Shown here: in pieces, positions 60,861 to 64,000 of the stretch | How the letters are laid out: every line of letters starts with the position of its first letter | How positions within the stretch are numbered: position 1 is the first letter of the stretch | NCBI GenBank assembly: GCA_027491915.1 | Contig: JAOZGC010000002.1 | Location: forward strand, 567,344 to 631,343 | Length of the DNA stretch: 64,000 nt | Source: Thermoproteota archaeon | GTDB taxonomy: Archaea > Korarchaeota > Korarchaeia > Korarchaeales > Korarchaeaceae | Reading direction: 5' to 3' | Position numbers and translations under genes: made by a program | Notes under the pieces: generated by a model | The model's input: only the letters and a program-made list of their open reading frames with translations | Database searches by the model: none | What the model was told of the DNA's origin: nothing

Positions 60861-61178
60861 ATGAGGGCGGCCTTCATGGTGGAGGAGGACAGGGGGCTCG
60901 ACTCCGTCGTCAGCTCCAGGTTCGGCAGGGCCCCCCTAATCGTGATAGTGGACCTGGAGGGGTCCGAGGTCAGGGGGATCAGGACCGTGGAGAACCCAGG
61001 GGCCAGGGCCGGCTCCGGGGCGGCCATAAGGGCGGTCCAGAAGTTGGTGGACGAGGGGGTCCAAGCGGTGGCGGCCGGCGCCTTCGGGCCCAACGCCATG
61101 ACCGCCCTGGAGGAGGTCGGCATAAGGAGGATCCAGGTCTCCGGCGTGCCCGTGTCGGAGGCCCTGAGGTCCCTGTGA
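60861..61178 (+). CDS. NifX/NafY-type iron-molybdenum cofactor domain protein
   Basis: 105 residues, the dinitrogenase iron-molybdenum cofactor (DiNase) fold: SSRFGRAPLIVIVDLEGSEV, NPGARAGSGAAIRAVQKLV and VAAGAFGPNAMTALEEVG. In archaea without nitrogenase such proteins sit with MinD-ferredoxin ATPases, as here. Presumably binds a metal cluster or cofactor for transfer. No nitrogenase genes in the window. Confidence 0.92.
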   Translation: MRAAFMVEEDRGLDSVVSSRFGRAPLIVIVDLEGSEVRGIRTVENPGARAGSGAAIRAVQKLVDEGVQAVAAGAFGPNAMTALEEVGIRRIQVSGVPVSEALRSL

Positions 61179-61298
61179 CCGGCCGCGCCCCCGCCCGCCG
61201 AGCACCGACCTCACCCCGTCGACGGCCGGGCCCTTGGGTGGGAGGCCTCGGCCCAGAGCATCCGACTGGGGGAAGGTCCCCCTAAGAGAGGTCTAACC

Positions 61299-62684
61299 TC
61301 ACCTCCCCGGCCCGCCCCCGGCGGGGGGGCCATGCTCGAAAACCCCGATCTGCCCCGCCAGCCAGCGGCCCTCCCCGCCGAGGACCTCCTCCCCGTCGTA
61401 CACCACGGTCCCGCGGAGGACGGTGGCCCTCACCCTCCCCCTGAGCCTCCTCCCCAGGAAGGGTCCCTCCGAGTTCCTCGCCAGGAGCCAGTCCGGGTCG
61501 ACGGCCGTCTCCCCCCTGGGATCCACCAGCACCAGGTCCCCGTCCGACCCGGGCGCCAGGGCCCCCTTCCTGGGGTAGAGGCCGAAGACCCGGGCCGGGT
61601 TCTCCGCCAGCAGCTCCACTACCCTGATCAACCCCAGGGAGCCCCTTAGGGCCGCGTCCACCGCCAGGGGGAGCAGGGTCTGGACCCCGGCGAAGCCGGC
61701 GGCGGCCTCCCAGACGTCGCCCTCCCTCTCCTCGGGGGCGTGGGGGGCGTGGTCAGACCCCAGGGTGTCCACGGTCCCGTCGGCGATCCCCCTCCAGAGG
61801 GCGGCCCGGTGTCTCCCTCCCCTGATCGGCGGGTTCACCTTCATCAGGTTCCCCAGCCTCCCGTAGTCCTTCAGGTCCAGGAGGAGGTAGTGGGGGCAGG
61901 TCTCGGCCGTCATCTTCGCCCCCCGGGACCTCGCCCACCTGACGGCCTCCAGGCCCTCCTCCGAGCTCAGGTGGGCCACGTGGACCCTCCCCCCCGTGGC
62001 GGCCGCCAGCAGCCCGACCCTGCGGACCGCCTCCTCCTCGCACAGGGGGGGCCTGGAGTCCGGGTAGTCTGAGGGATCTCGCCTCCCGGCGGACCTGATC
62101 CTCCCGGTGAACAGCTCAACCAACTCCCCGTTCTCCGCGTGGAAGACCACGGGGAAGCCAGACCGGGCCGACTCCTCCAGGATCCGGTAGAGGTCGGCGT
62201 CCCCCGGGGCCGGCAGGCCCCCGGTCGTGGGACCCAGGAAGACCTTGAACCCCAGGACCCCGGCCCCCAGCATCTCCCCGATCCGGCCGACGTTCCCCCC
62301 GTGGAGCACCCCCAGGAGTCCGAAGTCGACGGAGGCCCTGCCGGAGAGCAGGGAGGCCTTCTCCCGGACGGCCTCCCCGGAGTCGACCGGCGGCACGGTG
62401 TTTGGCATCTCCACCACCGTGGTGACCCCGCCCGCCGCGGCCGCCGCGGTCCCCGTTGAGAAGTCCCCCTCCCTCTCCAGCCCCGGCTCCCTCATGTGGA
62501 CGTGGCCGTCGACGGCCCCCGGCATCACCAGGAGGCCGGCGGCGTCCAGCCTCTCCGCGGGGAGGTCCGACAGCCCCCTCCCGACGGCCGCCACCGACCC
62601 CTCCTCTATCAGCACGTCGGCCTCCAGGACGCCCCACGGCAGGACCACCCTGCCGCCCCTGACGACCAGGCTCCCCCCCGGCAT
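61299..62684 (-). CDS. Dihydroorotase/allantoinase-type amidohydrolase
   Basis: 461 residues. Zinc site DGHVHMREPGLEREGDF with the HxH, GFKVFLGPT with the lysine that can be carboxylated, VAHLSSEEG (His), then DTLGSDHAPHAPEERE. This length and order are shared by class I dihydroorotase and allantoinase; the sequence alone does not separate them, and no pyrimidine or purine genes sit nearby. Pyrimidine biosynthesis is the likelier pathway in an archaeon. ATG 62684 lies about 35 nt after the shared AT-rich element at 62716-62725. Confidence 0.88.
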   Translation of the reverse strand: MPGGSLVVRGGRVVLPWGVLEADVLIEEGSVAAVGRGLSDLPAERLDAAGLLVMPGAVDGHVHMREPGLEREGDFSTGTAAAAAGGVTTVVEMPNTVPPVDSGEAVREKASLLSGRASVDFGLLGVLHGGNVGRIGEMLGAGVLGFKVFLGPTTGGLPAPGDADLYRILEESARSGFPVVFHAENGELVELFTGRIRSAGRRDPSDYPDSRPPLCEEEAVRRVGLLAAATGGRVHVAHLSSEEGLEAVRWARSRGAKMTAETCPHYLLLDLKDYGRLGNLMKVNPPIRGGRHRAALWRGIADGTVDTLGSDHAPHAPEEREGDVWEAAAGFAGVQTLLPLAVDAALRGSLGLIRVVELLAENPARVFGLYPRKGALAPGSDGDLVLVDPRGETAVDPDWLLARNSEGPFLGRRLRGRVRATVLRGTVVYDGEEVLGGEGRWLAGQIGVFEHGPPAGGGPGR

Positions 62685-62715
62685 GATCCCGGCCGCGGCC
62701 GGTCGGGACCGACCC

Positions 62716-62725
62716 CATTAAAAGG
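62716..62725. promoter_or_regulatory. AT-rich element shared by amidohydrolase and MNT genes
   Basis: CATTAAAAGG is centred 26 nt before GTG 62746 on the plus strand and about 35 nt before ATG 62684 on the minus strand, so both may use it. Confidence 0.55.
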
Positions 62726-62745
62726 CCCCCCGGGGGGTGGCCGCG

Positions 62746-63036
62746 GTGGGAGCCCTGACCCTCCTCCTGAGGAGGACCGGGTGGACGAGGGAGGCCCTCT
62801 CCTTCGCCTCCAAGCTCAGCGAGGTCCTGGGGGACGACCTGGTCGCCGTCTACGTGGCCCCCTCCCCGGACTCCGCGGTGGACGGGGTCAACGCCCTGGT
62901 GGTGGTCAGGGACCCCGGGAGGGTCGAGCGGAGGGTGGTGGAGGTGGCCTCCGAGTTCGGCGTCTCGCCGGCGGTGGCGGCCGAGGGCGACCCGGAGGCG
63001 AGGTCCCTTGGGGAGGCCTTCAGGCGCGTCTTCTGA
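62746..63036 (+). CDS. Degenerate MNT-like protein (antitoxin candidate)
   Basis: About 96 residues. YVAPSPDSAVDGVNALVVV aligns in shape with the MNT active-site loop of the 13938 gene (GSPDDLVYDSNVFVFV) but has neither GS nor DxD, so it should be inactive. Its pairing with the HEPN gene, not its motif, makes it an MNT candidate. GTG 62746 fits the shared TATA element; GTG 62737 is possible. Confidence 0.55.
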   Translation: MGALTLLLRRTGWTREALSFASKLSEVLGDDLVAVYVAPSPDSAVDGVNALVVVRDPGRVERRVVEVASEFGVSPAVAAEGDPEARSLGEAFRRVF

Positions 63037-63388
63037 GTACGCCGAGAAGGCCGTCAGGATGCTAGAGGCGGCCAGGTTCGATCTGGAGAGTGAGATGTTC
63101 GACAAGGCCGTCAGCGCCGCCTACTTCGCCGTCGAGGCGGCCCTGAACTCCCTGTCCGTCTCGAGGCAGGGGACCGTCCCTTCCGGGTTCAGGAGCAGGC
63201 TGAGGCTCGTGGAGAGGTGGTTCGGAGAGGAGTTCAGGAGGGAGTACGCCCTGCTCCACCACGCCAGGGTCAAGGCGGATCACGGGAGGAGCCTGACCTC
63301 CAGGGAGGCGGCCGAGGACGCCCTGAGGGTCGCGGAGGGGCTGGTGTCCTCCCTGCTGCGGGCCCCCGGGGGCCCGGGGTCCGGCTGA
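63008..63388 (+). CDS. HEPN-domain protein, UPF0332-like (toxin candidate)
   Basis: 126 residues. HEPN core YAEKAVRMLEAARFDLESEM, DKAVSAAYFAVEAALNSLS and the late FRREYALLHHARVKADHGRS similar to UPF0332. TTG 63008 lies inside the MNT-like gene (29-nt overlap). No RxxxxH motif is obvious. A T-rich tract (63400-63408) after the stop probably ends the transcript. Confidence 0.75.
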   Translation: MGRPSGASSEYAEKAVRMLEAARFDLESEMFDKAVSAAYFAVEAALNSLSVSRQGTVPSGFRSRLRLVERWFGEEFRREYALLHHARVKADHGRSLTSREAAEDALRVAEGLVSSLLRAPGGPGSG

Positions 63389-63396
63389 ACGGATCG

Positions 63397-63409
63397 TAAA
63401 ATATTTTTT
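63397..63409 (+). terminator. T-run terminator after HEPN gene
   Basis: AAAATATTTTTTC follows the stop by 8 nt; oligo-T tracts end archaeal transcripts. Confidence 0.5.
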
Positions 63410-63424
63410 CTCTATATGTGCTCA

Positions 63425-63434
63425 CCTTTTTATC
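63425..63434 (+). promoter_or_regulatory. TATA-like element for the last gene
   Basis: CCTTTTTATC centred about 34 nt before ATG 63464. Confidence 0.55.
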
Positions 63435-63463
63435 CTGCCGCCTTCTCCTAGCCGAAGATCTGA

Positions 63464-64000
63464 ATGAATGTCTCAATCAGGCAGGTCGCAGTAGTCTCCG
63501 CCCTGGCGGTCCTCTCCCTGCCGGGACCGGCGGCCGCGCTCTCGGATGGCGGGACTGGGGAGTGGGCAGTGGAGGCCTCCACCCCTCCCCTGGTCCGGAT
63601 AGACATGGACGGGGGATCCTGGTGCGCCCTGACCGCCGACGGGAGGATCCTTTGGGGGGACGCCTCGGGGTTCTCCGAGGTGGACGGGTCGGGCCTCCCG
63701 GCGGGGGCCGAGGTGAGGGACGTGGCCTGCTCCGGCGGGGCCATATTCGCCGCCGGGAGGTACCCCCTCCCCGGGGGAGGTTGGGCCCCCCTCCTGGCGG
63801 CCAGGTCGGGGGGGTCGTGGCAGATAGTCCTGGGCCACGACAACCTGCTCGACGTGGTCGGCTCGTGCTGGGGCTCCCTCGGGAGCGGCGTCCTGGAGTC
63901 GGTCGACGACGGACCCAGCGGTCAGTTCTACGCCGTGGGGTGGGTGGAGGACTGCGGGAACGGGCAGCCCTGCCCCCTCCTGGTGCTGGCCAGGCCGACC
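63464..64000 (+). CDS. Secreted protein, 5' part (runs off the window)
   Basis: 179 codons visible and still open at base 64000. A signal peptide (about 1-26, VAVVSALAVLSLPGPAAAL) is followed by beta-strands with Gly/Ser-rich turns: SWCALTADGRILWGDASGF, DVACSGGAIFAAGRY and VESVDDGPSGQFYAVGW-like segments, which suggest a beta-propeller with some Cys pairs. The family cannot be settled from this part. Confidence 0.7.
   Translation, partial: MNVSIRQVAVVSALAVLSLPGPAAALSDGGTGEWAVEASTPPLVRIDMDGGSWCALTADGRILWGDASGFSEVDGSGLPAGAEVRDVACSGGAIFAAGRYPLPGGGWAPLLAARSGGSWQIVLGHDNLLDVVGSCWGSLGSGVLESVDDGPSGQFYAVGWVEDCGNGQPCPLLVLARPT

Noticed and set aside
60861-61178. Nitrogenase-linked NifX
   Set aside because: No nif structural genes; the domain is common in archaea without nitrogenase.
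61179-61298. tRNA in the 120-nt gap
   Set aside because: No cloverleaf or anticodon arm could be formed by eye.

Overview
The window is a very GC-rich stretch of an archaeal chromosome, probably from a thermophile of the TACK/Thermoproteota side, although I cannot place it more precisely. The archaeal signs are an archaeal-type leucyl-tRNA synthetase, a stand-alone SufBC pair, an archaeo-eukaryotic primase-like protein, a KaiC/GvpD-type ATPase, an Lrp-type regulator, VapBC and MNT/HEPN toxin-antitoxin pairs, and a cytochrome bd oxidase built from two CydA-type subunits. Arginine is mostly AGG, and TTG and GTG starts are common. Many first genes have a TATA-like box centred about 26-28 bp before the start codon, which means mostly leaderless transcripts.

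Layout. 1-3700: 5' part of leuS (minus), a vapBC pair, and about 900 nt without an intact gene. 3700-13900: a Gly-rich Fe-S protein, a large secreted protein, a divergent membrane-spanning regulator (outer beta-propeller, inner winged helix), a coiled-coil/winged-helix protein coupled to a HEXXGH metalloprotease-like protein, a KaiC/GvpD-like ATPase, a flavodiiron protein and sfsA. 13900-24200: an MNT/HEPN pair, the CydA/CydA' oxidase, a CxxC protein, a V4R protein, a radical SAM/SPASM enzyme with a divergent winged-helix regulator, a large DNA methyltransferase, a second HEPN/MNT pair and a nitroreductase. 24300-27400: an MFS transporter fused to a PhoU-like domain and a membrane-anchored regulator with two winged helices. 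27420-40460: a surface-protein operon (719, 264 and 3204 residues) ending in a small membrane winged-helix protein. 40576-47730: a frameshifted DNA methyltransferase, a HAD hydrolase, sufCB, an MNT/HEPN pair with a frameshift, a CPA2 antiporter and a DUF5678/aspartic-protease pair. 47800-54660: an MBL-fold protein, a repeat pair, a decayed secreted protein, an AEP primase-like protein, a frameshifted HepT/MNT pair, a membrane protein, superoxide reductase, rubredoxin and an Lrp regulator. 54675-64000: a 1125-residue secreted glycosidase-like protein, an Fe-S/ATPase operon (MIP18, Panacea-like, two ferredoxin-containing MinD ATPases, NifX), a dihydroorotase-type amidohydrolase, another MNT/HEPN pair, and the start of a secreted protein.

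How it works together. Cytochrome bd, flavodiiron protein, superoxide reductase and rubredoxin make up an oxygen-detoxifying set expected of an anaerobe or microaerophile. SufBC, the MIP18 protein and the MinD-ferredoxin ATPases serve Fe-S cluster assembly. Several proteins join an extracellular or membrane part to a cytoplasmic DNA-binding domain, so envelope-to-transcription signalling is a theme. The largest surface protein has a cytoplasmic tail that resembles a PIN domain.

At least eight single-base frameshifts are visible. Seven fall in accessory genes, while the 9.6-kb surface gene and the core genes read through cleanly.
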